From assembly GCA_934249265.1 (NCBI GenBank), contig CAKQKQ010000109.1, positions 1-5,198 of the forward strand: a stretch of 5,198 nt of DNA. The letters run 5' to 3'. Origin of the DNA: an uncultured Clostridia bacterium. Lineage in GTDB: Bacteria; Bacillota; Clostridia; Christensenellales; Borkfalkiaceae. Positions 1 to 5,198 of this stretch are shown here, piece by piece. The translations under genes were made by a program, and so were the position numbers. Below the pieces are notes generated by a model that worked only from the letters and a program-made list of their open reading frames with translations, searched no databases and was not told where the DNA came from. Position 1 is the stretch's first letter, and every line of letters begins with the position of its first letter.

Positions 1-117
1 GTTACTTTGTGTGAAAAAACTTATCTCGAACAAGAAAGTTACGTTTCTATCGAAGCGGAACATTATTCCGATATGCGTTCGACCGACGAAACTTCTTGGA
101 CTGTAATTAAAGACTGA
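1..117 (+). pseudogene. GH115 protein, upstream fragment ending at an in-frame TGA (5' end outside window)
   Basis: Frame 1 is open from the window edge to a TGA at 115-117 and encodes 38 residues. The stretch YVSIEAEHYS followed by a Trp and VIKD matches, from family memory, the opening of the GH115 C-terminal beta-sandwich domain, where a YVSIEAEHF-like motif leads to a W-x-VIPxxGRT-like motif. Directly after the TGA the same frame reads GRVSG, which continues that motif, so the stop falls inside one domain and no bases seem to be lost or gained. The catalytic GH115 region and any signal peptide must lie to the left of the window. The gene is either truly broken by a point mutation, read through at some level, or affected by a sequencing error. 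The domain assignment is fairly sure; whether the protein is made is not. Confidence 0.7.
115..117 (+). other. In-frame TGA interrupting the GH115 C-terminal domain
   Basis: The codon lies between VIKD and GRVSG in an otherwise continuous frame. One G-to-A change from TGG, or other single changes from TTA, TGC or TGT, would create it. The genes of this window use TGG for tryptophan about 15 times, and two genes end at TGA with ATGA overlaps, so a genome-wide TGA-to-Trp code is unlikely. A short inverted repeat (TATC at 125-128, GATA at 133-136, loop GGGC) follows 7 bases later. It is too small to be a convincing SECIS element. Confidence 0.75.
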
Positions 118-135
118 GGCAGAGTATCGGGCGAT

Positions 136-2025
136 ATGGTGCGCGCAGAATCGAAAACCCTCGTGGGTTACGGCGAAGTAAATTATTTAACCGAAGCACC
201 TTATCTCGAATATAACGTATACTTTACAAATGCCGGCAAATTCTATACCGAAGTTTACCGTTTGCCTACTTTAAGTTCTCGTAGCAGAGTGCGTTTTGCG
301 GTAAGCATAAACAACGAAACGCCCGTGATAATCGAGGGCGAAAACGATTACGGAACAAATAATCCCGCATGGGAAGAGGGCATATTTACTCAAATAATCA
401 AGCATAAAATCACGCTTAACGTAACCGATACGGGATTAAGCAAAGTAAGAATTTACATGTTAGACCCGTACATCACGATCGATAAAATGGTCATTTATAC
501 AAGCGAGGCTGAAAAGTCTTACTTCGGACCTGACGAAAGTTACAACACGACTTACAACCTTTTGCCCGCCGAAAGCGGAATGTACGACTCGTTCTATACC
601 ACAAAATACACGTTGCCTTACGAATACGATATAGAATCCGAATACGGCTACGGTTATTTCGTAGAACAAAACGGTAAACTTGCAATTGAAGCGGAAACTG
701 CAGCTTTAAGCGCACCGGGGGCGTATGTAACCAACGGTGGCTGGATTCCCGAACAAACTTCCGAGGGTATCGCAATGCGTACCGTAAAAATGCGTCAAGA
801 TTATTCCGAACGCATCAGTCAAGCACCCACGATGAATTTCGAGGTTTTGATTACAACTCCGGGTACGTACAAACTTTGGGTTTTATTAAATTCGCCCATG
901 CCGAGATCCAACGCTTACGGCATAGGACTTAACGGCTCGTATCTGTTCAGACAAAACGACTTCAATTACAGCCGTGAAGAAACTTTCGTTTGGAGACAAG
1001 CAGACTCCAACAAAACTATTACTTTTGCTTCTACGGGTTTGTATACGCTCAACGTATACTGCATTACCGACGGTCAGTCTATCGACAAACTTTACTTGAC
1101 GAAAACGAGCGAAACTCCCGACAATACTTCGTTTGTTCAGTCGATACGTACTCCCGTTTGGACGAGAAATATAAGCGAATTGCTTTCCGACGCTCGTTCT
1201 CGCACGAAAATTTCTCAAGTATTGAAAGAAACGAAAAACTATTATAATATCGTTACGGGAGAAAATCTCGGAGAATACGGGGTGACGGAAACCGAAACTT
1301 TAAAAGAAAACGTGGCGCAATGTTACGCGCTTATAAACGGCGCGACCGCAGTATCCGATATAGAGGCAGACGAACGTATACGTTTGTTATACAACGCTAT
1401 TTCTTCGCTTTACTCGTCTCGCAACATGACCGACGGACAAAGAGAGTATTTGGTCTATGAAAACTACGACAAAGCAATTTCGGGACTTTCACCATTCGGT
1501 TTCTTCTATAAAACTCTTTATCTTTCACCCGACGTCACGGTAAAAGACGGCGTTGACGGAGATAAATATTTCAATATCCGCACGTTTAACGAGCAATCGG
1601 CTGTAGAACAAGCGATAGTCGGCTATAATTTCGCGGCGCAAAATCAAACGTTTACTTTTAAGACTCGCATTAGTTTTAACGAAGCGGAATGGGGCAGTCT
1701 TTACCTTTTAAACGAAGAAGGGGAAAATTCGGTTTGCATCGCTTTTGAATATGCGTACAACCGCTATAATATAGTCGCTTACAATATGGGCGTAAAAACG
1801 ATTCTCGCCGAATATAAGCGCAACGTTCCCGTAGATTTGAAAGTCGAAGTAAACGTACAAGAAAACACTTTCGACGTATACGTAGACGGAAATAAGGTTG
1901 CCGAAGAATTTGCATTTAGAAATTCCGCGCAAAGTTTGCAAGCGGTTACTTTCGGCAGCACGGCAAGATGCGCCGATATGCGCGTGTACGAATTGGCGAT
2001 TTATCGCGAAAGAGGTGAATTATGA
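136..2025 (+). CDS. GH115 family protein, C-terminal accessory region (continuation after in-frame TGA)
   Basis: This 629-residue frame continues the GH115 protein. GH115 enzymes remove (4-O-methyl-)glucuronic acid from xylan, but no catalytic domain is in view. Residues 1-122 complete the GH115 C-terminal domain (APYLEYNVYF, RVRFAVSIN, MLDPYITIDKMVI), followed by ESYFGPDES-like sequence at 127-135, which resembles the SYLGPPES signature of GH115 proteins. Residues 180-326 form a second CBM-like sandwich that echoes the first (LAIEAETA; QSIDKLYLTKTSE). Residues 345-450 are helical and FIVAR-like, and 455-627 are ConA/LamG-like (WGSLYLL, FDVYVDGNKV). The ATG at 136 is only the first Met after the TGA. 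It has no good ribosome binding site (the nearest GAGG is 16 bases away), so it is probably not a natural start. The end overlaps the next gene by ATGA. GH115 kinship is likely; the C-terminal domain names are less certain. Confidence 0.8.
   Translation: MVRAESKTLVGYGEVNYLTEAPYLEYNVYFTNAGKFYTEVYRLPTLSSRSRVRFAVSINNETPVIIEGENDYGTNNPAWEEGIFTQIIKHKITLNVTDTGLSKVRIYMLDPYITIDKMVIYTSEAEKSYFGPDESYNTTYNLLPAESGMYDSFYTTKYTLPYEYDIESEYGYGYFVEQNGKLAIEAETAALSAPGAYVTNGGWIPEQTSEGIAMRTVKMRQDYSERISQAPTMNFEVLITTPGTYKLWVLLNSPMPRSNAYGIGLNGSYLFRQNDFNYSREETFVWRQADSNKTITFASTGLYTLNVYCITDGQSIDKLYLTKTSETPDNTSFVQSIRTPVWTRNISELLSDARSRTKISQVLKETKNYYNIVTGENLGEYGVTETETLKENVAQCYALINGATAVSDIEADERIRLLYNAISSLYSSRNMTDGQREYLVYENYDKAISGLSPFGFFYKTLYLSPDVTVKDGVDGDKYFNIRTFNEQSAVEQAIVGYNFAAQNQTFTFKTRISFNEAEWGSLYLLNEEGENSVCIAFEYAYNRYNIVAYNMGVKTILAEYKRNVPVDLKVEVNVQENTFDVYVDGNKVAEEFAFRNSAQSLQAVTFGSTARCADMRVYELAIYRERGEL
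2011..2017 (+). promoter_or_regulatory. Ribosome binding site of the lipoprotein gene, inside the upstream gene
   Basis: AGAGGTG lies 4 bases before the ATG at 2022 and within the last codons of the GH115 frame. The ATGA at 2022-2025 joins the stop of one gene to the start of the next, which points to translational coupling. Confidence 0.7.
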
Positions 2026-3002
2026 AAAGATTAGTTAAATTTATAACCATCGCGTTAATAATTGCGGCTACGCTTACTAATTTCGTCGCTTGCGGAGATA
2101 ATTCCGCAAACGGCGGCAAAGAAAACAAAATATCTCTTTCATTAAAGTTACAGTGCGATATTGTCGCTCGTTACGACTGCAACGCGTTTATATTGACGAC
2201 TAAAAACGTCGACGACAAAACGACGATAGAATATCAATTAGCGGAAGAAAACGGAGAATACAAAACCGTAAAACAAACTCAATCGCGTTACGTTGCTTAC
2301 CGTTGTCTCGAAGAAGGTAAACATTCCGTCCGTGCTTGCGTAAAAGTAAACGGAAAAACTTATTATTCAAATTCTTGCGATTTCACAACCGTGCAAGACG
2401 GAGGAGATACTTTCGGCTATTCTCCGATCGGCGAAGAATCTTCGCATAACGTCGATTTAACAAACGACAAAGGCGATTATCCTTATATCGAGCATAAATC
2501 GGTAAATAAATACAGCGAAGAATACGCTTATTTTAAAGGTATTTACAGCGACAAATTCGTTTTGACCGCAACTATACAAATTATAGGCACAAACTTCCAC
2601 GACCCATACCCGAAAGTAGGGTTGTTTGCAAAAGTCGATAAAGATATTTATTATTCGGCTTTCGACCCGTCGCCAGAGTATAATGGCAATACGATTACTT
2701 TTGCCGTGTATAAATCGGCTTGGACTTGGTCTAACGGCATTTTTGTAAATGCTCCGTTTAGAGACGCAAACAATAATTTGCTTTCGCACTCGATGACTTT
2801 GTTGCGCGACGGTTCGACTTTCTATATCGCCGTTGACGGCGTGTACGTGAGTAAAAGAGTAGTTTCCGGTTTAAGCGGAAACTCGTCCGTAGGCACGTTT
2901 ACAATGTCTCAAAACGCATTATATACCGATTACTCGTGCTTTGTTGAGGGCAGTGACGAATTTACCGCCGCTTTAACCTCGGCAAAAGCCGCGCTCGCAT
3001 AA
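2022..3002 (+). CDS. Surface lipoprotein with Fn3-like and ConA/LamG-like domains
   Basis: The 326-residue protein starts with a lipoprotein signal: basic MKRLVK, a hydrophobic stretch at 8-20, then FVAC with the lipidated Cys at 24. Phe at -3 is slightly unusual, but the site is otherwise normal. A low-complexity tether (25-38, rich in Asn and Gly) follows. Residues about 40-125 look like one beta-sandwich of Fn3 type (IEYQLAEENGEYK, GKHSVRACVKVNGKTYYS). Residues about 165-310 look like a ConA/LamG-type lectin fold (KFVLTATIQI, KVGLFAKV, STFYIAVDGVYVSKR). No catalytic motif is visible, so a role as a glycan-binding or scaffold protein outside the membrane is inferred. The start is fixed by AGAGGTG and the ATGA overlap with the GH115 frame, which also has a ConA-like C-terminus; the two probably serve the same polysaccharide. 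Domain folds were judged by eye. The lipoprotein call is sure, the binding role is not. Confidence 0.85.
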   Translation: MKRLVKFITIALIIAATLTNFVACGDNSANGGKENKISLSLKLQCDIVARYDCNAFILTTKNVDDKTTIEYQLAEENGEYKTVKQTQSRYVAYRCLEEGKHSVRACVKVNGKTYYSNSCDFTTVQDGGDTFGYSPIGEESSHNVDLTNDKGDYPYIEHKSVNKYSEEYAYFKGIYSDKFVLTATIQIIGTNFHDPYPKVGLFAKVDKDIYYSAFDPSPEYNGNTITFAVYKSAWTWSNGIFVNAPFRDANNNLLSHSMTLLRDGSTFYIAVDGVYVSKRVVSGLSGNSSVGTFTMSQNALYTDYSCFVEGSDEFTAALTSAKAALA

Positions 3003-3030
3003 AACTTAATAACTTCTTTTAAATAATTTT

Positions 3031-3080
3031 AAAAACGTCGACAAAATTTTTGTATAAAACACTTGACTGTCGGCGTTTTT
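3031..3080 (+). terminator. Intrinsic terminator hairpin after the lipoprotein gene
   Basis: AAAAACGTCGACA (3031-3043) pairs with TGTCGGCGTTTTT (3068-3080) over 13 positions with one T-G wobble. The A-tract and T-tract form the base of the stem, and more T-rich sequence follows (3083-3086). It starts 29 bases after the stop of the lipoprotein gene. The 24-base loop is longer than usual, so efficiency is uncertain. The 3' arm overlaps the -35 box of the next promoter. Confidence 0.6.
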
Positions 3081-3091
3081 AATTTTATAAT
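3063..3091 (+). promoter_or_regulatory. Sigma-A type promoter of the tetR operon
   Basis: TTGACT (3063-3068) and a perfect TATAAT (3086-3091) are separated by 17 bases, the optimal spacing for the housekeeping sigma factor. Transcription would begin near 3098, giving a leader of about 37 bases before the tetR ATG. It is the only good promoter seen ahead of the four-gene cluster. Confidence 0.8.
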
Positions 3092-3094
3092 TAT

Positions 3095-3110
3095 ACTAAC
3101 GAATGTTAGT
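3095..3110 (+). promoter_or_regulatory. Inverted-repeat operator, probable TetR autoregulation site
   Basis: ACTAAC (3095-3100) and GTTAGT (3105-3110) are perfect inverted halves around GAAT. The repeat covers the predicted start of transcription, 3 bases after the -10 box and 24 bases before the tetR ATG. TetR-family repressors commonly bind such short palindromes at their own promoters. Binding is inferred from position and symmetry. Confidence 0.75.
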
Positions 3111-3123
3111 TAGTTGAAATATA

Positions 3124-3130
3124 GTGAGGA
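3124..3130 (+). promoter_or_regulatory. Ribosome binding site that sets the tetR start at 3135
   Basis: GTGAGGA ends 4 bases before ATG at 3135. The in-frame TTG at 3114 lies upstream of this site, overlaps the operator region's edge and has no purine-rich site at a useful distance, so the ATG is preferred. Confidence 0.75.
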
Positions 3131-3134
3131 CAAA

Positions 3135-3773
3135 ATGAAACAAGAAGATACAAAGCAAAAGATATTAAATACTGCGCTCGAACTGTTTTCCGATAGAGGT
3201 TACGATTCAGTAAGCGTGGACGAAATCGCGAAAGCGGTCGGCATAAAAGCCCCGTCGCTTTACAACCATTTTTCGGGTAAAAAGGCGATATTCGACGCAA
3301 TAGTAAAAGAAATTTCAACCGAATACGAAAAAGACACCGACAAAATCGATATCCACGTGCAAAATTTTTCTCAAGACGTGCAAATATTCAGCGAAATAAG
3401 CGCGGTCGCGCTTTTTGAAAAAGTAAAACAAATTTTCGAGTATTCGCTGCATAACGAAAAAATAAGGCGTTTTAGAAAATTGATGACTATAGAGCAATTC
3501 AAATCGAGCGAGTTGGGCGAACTGTATACCGAGCGTTACGTGACGAGGATAATAAATTATCACGCCGATATTTTCCGCAAATTAATCGCCGCGGGCGAAT
3601 TACAAAACAACGACCCCGAAACGCTTGCTTTTATGTATGCCGCGCCCGTATTTACTTTAATCGGAATATGCGACAGACAACCCGAAAAAGAAAGCGAATG
3701 TCTTAAAAAATTACAAAACCACGTACAATTGTTTTTCAAAACTTTTAATATATCGAGGGGAAATAAAAAATGA
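3135..3773 (+). CDS. TetR/AcrR family transcriptional repressor
   Basis: The 212-residue length is typical for the family. The N-terminal DNA-binding domain is clear: helix 1 in KQKILNTALELFSDRGYDSVSV (about 7-28), then the helix-turn-helix VDEIAKAVGIKAPSLYNHF (28-46), with KKAIFDAIV opening helix 4. The C-terminal part (about 60-212) is all-helical and would bind the inducer and form the dimer; its sequence does not reveal the ligand. The ATG at 3135 is chosen over an in-frame TTG at 3114 because GTGAGGA precedes it. A strong promoter and a perfect inverted repeat lie just upstream, so it very likely represses itself and the three genes after it. Its stop overlaps the DUF998 start (ATGA, 3770-3773), which couples the two. 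The family is certain; the signal it senses is unknown. Confidence 0.95.
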   Translation: MKQEDTKQKILNTALELFSDRGYDSVSVDEIAKAVGIKAPSLYNHFSGKKAIFDAIVKEISTEYEKDTDKIDIHVQNFSQDVQIFSEISAVALFEKVKQIFEYSLHNEKIRRFRKLMTIEQFKSSELGELYTERYVTRIINYHADIFRKLIAAGELQNNDPETLAFMYAAPVFTLIGICDRQPEKESECLKKLQNHVQLFFKTFNISRGNKK

Positions 3774-4423
3774 AAAAAACTTTAATTCAAAAATTAGGAC
3801 TTGTTGGAGTAGTAAGTTTTTTATCGTATGCGGCGGCTGTGTTTTTTTCTCCGCTTGCATACCCCGAATACAACGGTTTGGCTCAAGCGGTAAGCGATTT
3901 AAGCGCGGCAAACGCTCCGTCGCTTGCTTTGTGGAATAGGTTAAGCGCGTTTTACAACGTATGCGAAGTAGTTTGCGCAACGATAGTTTGTATAGGAATA
4001 CAAGGCAAAAAGAATAAATTGTTGCGCATAGGCGTTTATCTTTTCGCCGTTATGGAATGGATTTCCGCAGTGGGTTACAGAATGTTTCCTTTATCAAGCA
4101 GTGGCTATGACGGGAAGTTTCAAGACGTTATGCATATGATAATCACCGCAATAGTCGTGCTTTTGTCTATAATTTCATTAATTTTGATTATAATTGCGGG
4201 ATTTAAAGATAAATCTTGTCTTTCTTACGGAATTTGCGCGGCTGTCGCGTTGACAATGATGCTTGTGGGCGCGCTCGGCATGAAGATAGTGCCCGCAGCA
4301 TATTTCGGCGTAGTAGAGCGTTTCAGCGTGTTTGCGGCAACGGGTTTTAACGCCGCACTTGGTATTCATTTGTTTTTAGATAATTCGGCAAATTTACAAT
4401 TAGCCGCCGATGAAAAAAACTAA
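3770..4423 (+). CDS. DUF998 family six-pass membrane protein
   Basis: The 217-residue protein has about six hydrophobic segments (roughly 10-30, 58-78, 84-104, 120-143, 150-170, 180-202). It shows features I associate with DUF998: YPEYNGLAQAVSDLSAANAP with a following Trp (31-55) in the first outer loop, a polar RMFPLSS loop (104-110), HM near 122, and a closing ERFSVFAATGFNAALGIHLF-like helix (183-202). The molecular function of DUF998 proteins is not established. GAGGGG at 3755-3760 lies 9 bases before the ATG, and the start overlaps the tetR stop, so it is co-translated with its likely repressor. A target or transporter of the molecule sensed by TetR is possible but only inferred. The tail after 203 is polar and probably cytoplasmic. 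Confidence 0.85.
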   Translation: MKKTLIQKLGLVGVVSFLSYAAAVFFSPLAYPEYNGLAQAVSDLSAANAPSLALWNRLSAFYNVCEVVCATIVCIGIQGKKNKLLRIGVYLFAVMEWISAVGYRMFPLSSSGYDGKFQDVMHMIITAIVVLLSIISLILIIIAGFKDKSCLSYGICAAVALTMMLVGALGMKIVPAAYFGVVERFSVFAATGFNAALGIHLFLDNSANLQLAADEKN

Positions 4424-4434
4424 AGTAAAATTTT

Positions 4435-4441
4435 AAGGAGG
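4435..4441 (+). promoter_or_regulatory. Strong ribosome binding site of the glycine-zipper gene
   Basis: AAGGAGG is a full match to the anti-Shine-Dalgarno core, 5 bases before the ATG at 4447. The 13 bases AAATTTTAAGGAG (4428-4440) recur before the next gene (4712-4724). Confidence 0.8.
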
Positions 4442-4446
4442 ATTAT

Positions 4447-4713
4447 ATGGAAAAAGTATTGATTTTTTTGCGTGCGGCAATGCCGTGGATATCACTTGGT
4501 TTAATGGTTGCGTTTTTTTGCGTGAGACCGTCCATTAATAAAAATAAAGACGACGCCACGCAAGATTACGGCGTCGAGGGTATGTGTATAGGCATGTGTT
4601 TGGGACTTGCTATCGGTTCGGTTATAGGCAATAACGGCGGATTAGGCGCATCGTTAGGTATGATTGTCGGACTTGCAATAGGTTTGTGCTCGCATAAAAA
4701 AAACAACAATTAA
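4447..4713 (+). CDS. Small glycine-zipper membrane protein (88 residues)
   Basis: I do not recognise a named family. The N-terminal hydrophobic segment (about 4-26, containing PWISLGLMVAFF) is followed by a charged, lysine- and aspartate-rich linker (30-42). Then comes a hydrophobic region (44-81) with small residues every three or four positions (GMCIGMCLGLAIGSVIG, then GLGASLGMIVGLAIG), the pattern of a glycine zipper with two close-packed helices split by NNGG at 62-65. It ends in a lysine/asparagine tail. The arrangement suggests two or three membrane passes and possible self-assembly in the membrane. The gene sits 23 bases after DUF998 and 18 before the acetyltransferase, both gaps holding only a strong ribosome binding site, so it belongs to the same operon. 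The coding call is strong; the function is unknown. Confidence 0.85.
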   Translation: MEKVLIFLRAAMPWISLGLMVAFFCVRPSINKNKDDATQDYGVEGMCIGMCLGLAIGSVIGNNGGLGASLGMIVGLAIGLCSHKKNNN

Positions 4714-4718
4714 ATTTT

Positions 4719-4724
4719 AAGGAG
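4719..4724 (+). promoter_or_regulatory. Ribosome binding site of the acetyltransferase gene
   Basis: AAGGAG lies 7 bases before the ATG at 4732. It is part of a 13-base leader identical to that of the preceding gene and starts within the stop codon of that gene. Confidence 0.8.
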
Positions 4725-4731
4725 ATTTATA

Positions 4732-5198
4732 ATGAAAAATAAAATATATCCGCGCCCGAACGATAACCAAATCGTTTATCTTAAAGACGTAATCACAAAA
4801 CCGAATATACAAGTGGGCGATTATACGATATACAACGATTTCGTAAACGACCCGCGCGATTTTGAAAAGAACAACGTGTTGTATCATTATCCGATAAACA
4901 ACGACAAACTCATTATAGGAAAATTTTGTTCGATTGCATGCGGCGCAAAATTTATGTTTACAAGCGGAAACCACTCGTTAAAGTCGCTGTCTAGTTACAC
5001 TTTTCCTATATTTTTCGACGAATGGGGACTCGATAGCAAAAACATTTGCGACGCTTGGGAAAATAAGGGCGATATCGTCATAGGAAACGACGTTTGGATA
5101 GGTTATGAAGCGGTTATTATGTCGGGCGTGAAAATCGGCGACGGGGCGATTATAGGCACGCGAGCGGTGGTGACTAAAGACGTACCACCTTATACCAT
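4732..5198 (+). CDS. Vat/CatB-like xenobiotic O-acetyltransferase, 3' end cut by window
   Basis: The frame is open from ATG 4732 to the window edge: 155 residues plus two bases. The family runs to about 210-220, so roughly the last quarter is missing. It belongs to the left-handed beta-helix acetyltransferases that move acetyl from acetyl-CoA to streptogramin A (Vat) or chloramphenicol (CatB). Visible marks are VGDYTIYNDF and DPRDFE (28-44), the LIIGKFCSIACGAKF strand turn (60-74), FTSGNHS with the expected catalytic His at 81 (His82 in VatD), KGDIVIGNDVWIG (112-124), and hexapeptide turns through VKIGDGAIIGTRAVVTKDV (133-151), then PPYT. It is last in view in the tetR operon, with its own AAGGAG. 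The sequence places it in the Vat-like group with good confidence; the actual acceptor could be a drug, another xenobiotic or a cell metabolite. No gene symbol is given because clinical vat alleles cannot be matched by eye. Confidence 0.9.
   Translation, partial: MKNKIYPRPNDNQIVYLKDVITKPNIQVGDYTIYNDFVNDPRDFEKNNVLYHYPINNDKLIIGKFCSIACGAKFMFTSGNHSLKSLSSYTFPIFFDEWGLDSKNICDAWENKGDIVIGNDVWIGYEAVIMSGVKIGDGAIIGTRAVVTKDVPPYT

Noticed and set aside
115..136. Selenocysteine insertion at the TGA
   Set aside because: The only downstream hairpin has a 4-5 base-pair stem (TATC/GATA), too short for a bacterial SECIS, and GH115 C-terminal domains have no redox or Cys role at this place.
136..138. ATG at 136 as a true independent gene start
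   Set aside because: There is no ribosome binding site at a useful distance, no signal peptide, and the protein would begin in the middle of a conserved domain.
1..2025. Alternative genetic code with TGA as Trp
   Set aside because: About 15 Trp codons in the window's genes are all TGG, only one TGA interrupts a frame, and two genes end at TGA in ATGA overlaps. A single exception is better explained by mutation, readthrough or error.
460..2128. Minus-strand open frames opposite the GH115 and lipoprotein genes
   Set aside because: They are short, overlap clear + strand genes and encode compositions (Arg-, Phe- and Tyr-rich) typical of antisense shadows, with no domain signs.
3114..3134. TTG at 3114 as the tetR start
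   Set aside because: The Shine-Dalgarno sequence lies downstream of it and fits the ATG at 3135; the TTG would also leave almost no leader after the operator.
4717..4974. Minus-strand 85-residue frame opposite the acetyltransferase start
   Set aside because: It lies over conserved Vat-like coding sequence and has no recognisable motif.
1..5198. Mobile element, CRISPR or tRNA/rRNA signals
   Set aside because: No transposase or integrase sequence, terminal repeats, regularly spaced repeats, or tRNA/rRNA-like sequence were seen on either strand.

Overview
The window looks like a piece of an AT-rich Firmicutes-type genome, most likely an uncultured gut Clostridia relative. The support is indirect: strong AAGGAGG/AAGGAG Shine-Dalgarno sites, a textbook TTGACT-17 bp-TATAAT promoter, a lipobox lipoprotein, a xylan-degradation enzyme and tightly packed or overlapping genes. 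All genes lie on the + strand. The species cannot be named from this sequence.

Bases 1-3002 are the end of a carbohydrate-use operon. The first reading frame enters from the left edge and encodes the non-catalytic C-terminal part of a glycoside hydrolase family 115 (xylan alpha-glucuronidase) protein. It is broken by an in-frame TGA at 115-117, in the middle of the conserved GH115 C-terminal domain. Homology-like sequence continues without a frame change on both sides, so 136-2025 is the rest of that gene rather than a separate one. It carries a second related beta-sandwich domain, a helical FIVAR-like spacer and a ConA/LamG-like domain. Its stop overlaps (ATGA) the start of a 326-residue lipoprotein that also ends in a ConA-like domain, so the pair is probably co-translated and works on glycans at the cell surface.

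Bases 3003-3134 are a compact control region. A long-looped terminator hairpin (3031-3080) ends the first operon, and its 3' arm overlaps the promoter of the next one (3063-3091). A perfect 6-4-6 inverted repeat (3095-3110) sits on the predicted transcription start and is the likely operator of the TetR regulator encoded just downstream.

Bases 3135-5198 are a second operon, apparently self-regulated: a TetR-family repressor, a DUF998 six-pass membrane protein (ATGA overlap with tetR), an 88-residue glycine-zipper membrane protein, and a Vat/CatB-type left-handed beta-helix acetyltransferase cut by the right edge. The set looks like an inducible response to a small toxic molecule, with the repressor as sensor, two membrane proteins and a candidate drug-acetylating enzyme. 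This joint role is inferred from gene order and spacing. No RNA genes, insertion sequences, CRISPR arrays or integration sites were seen.
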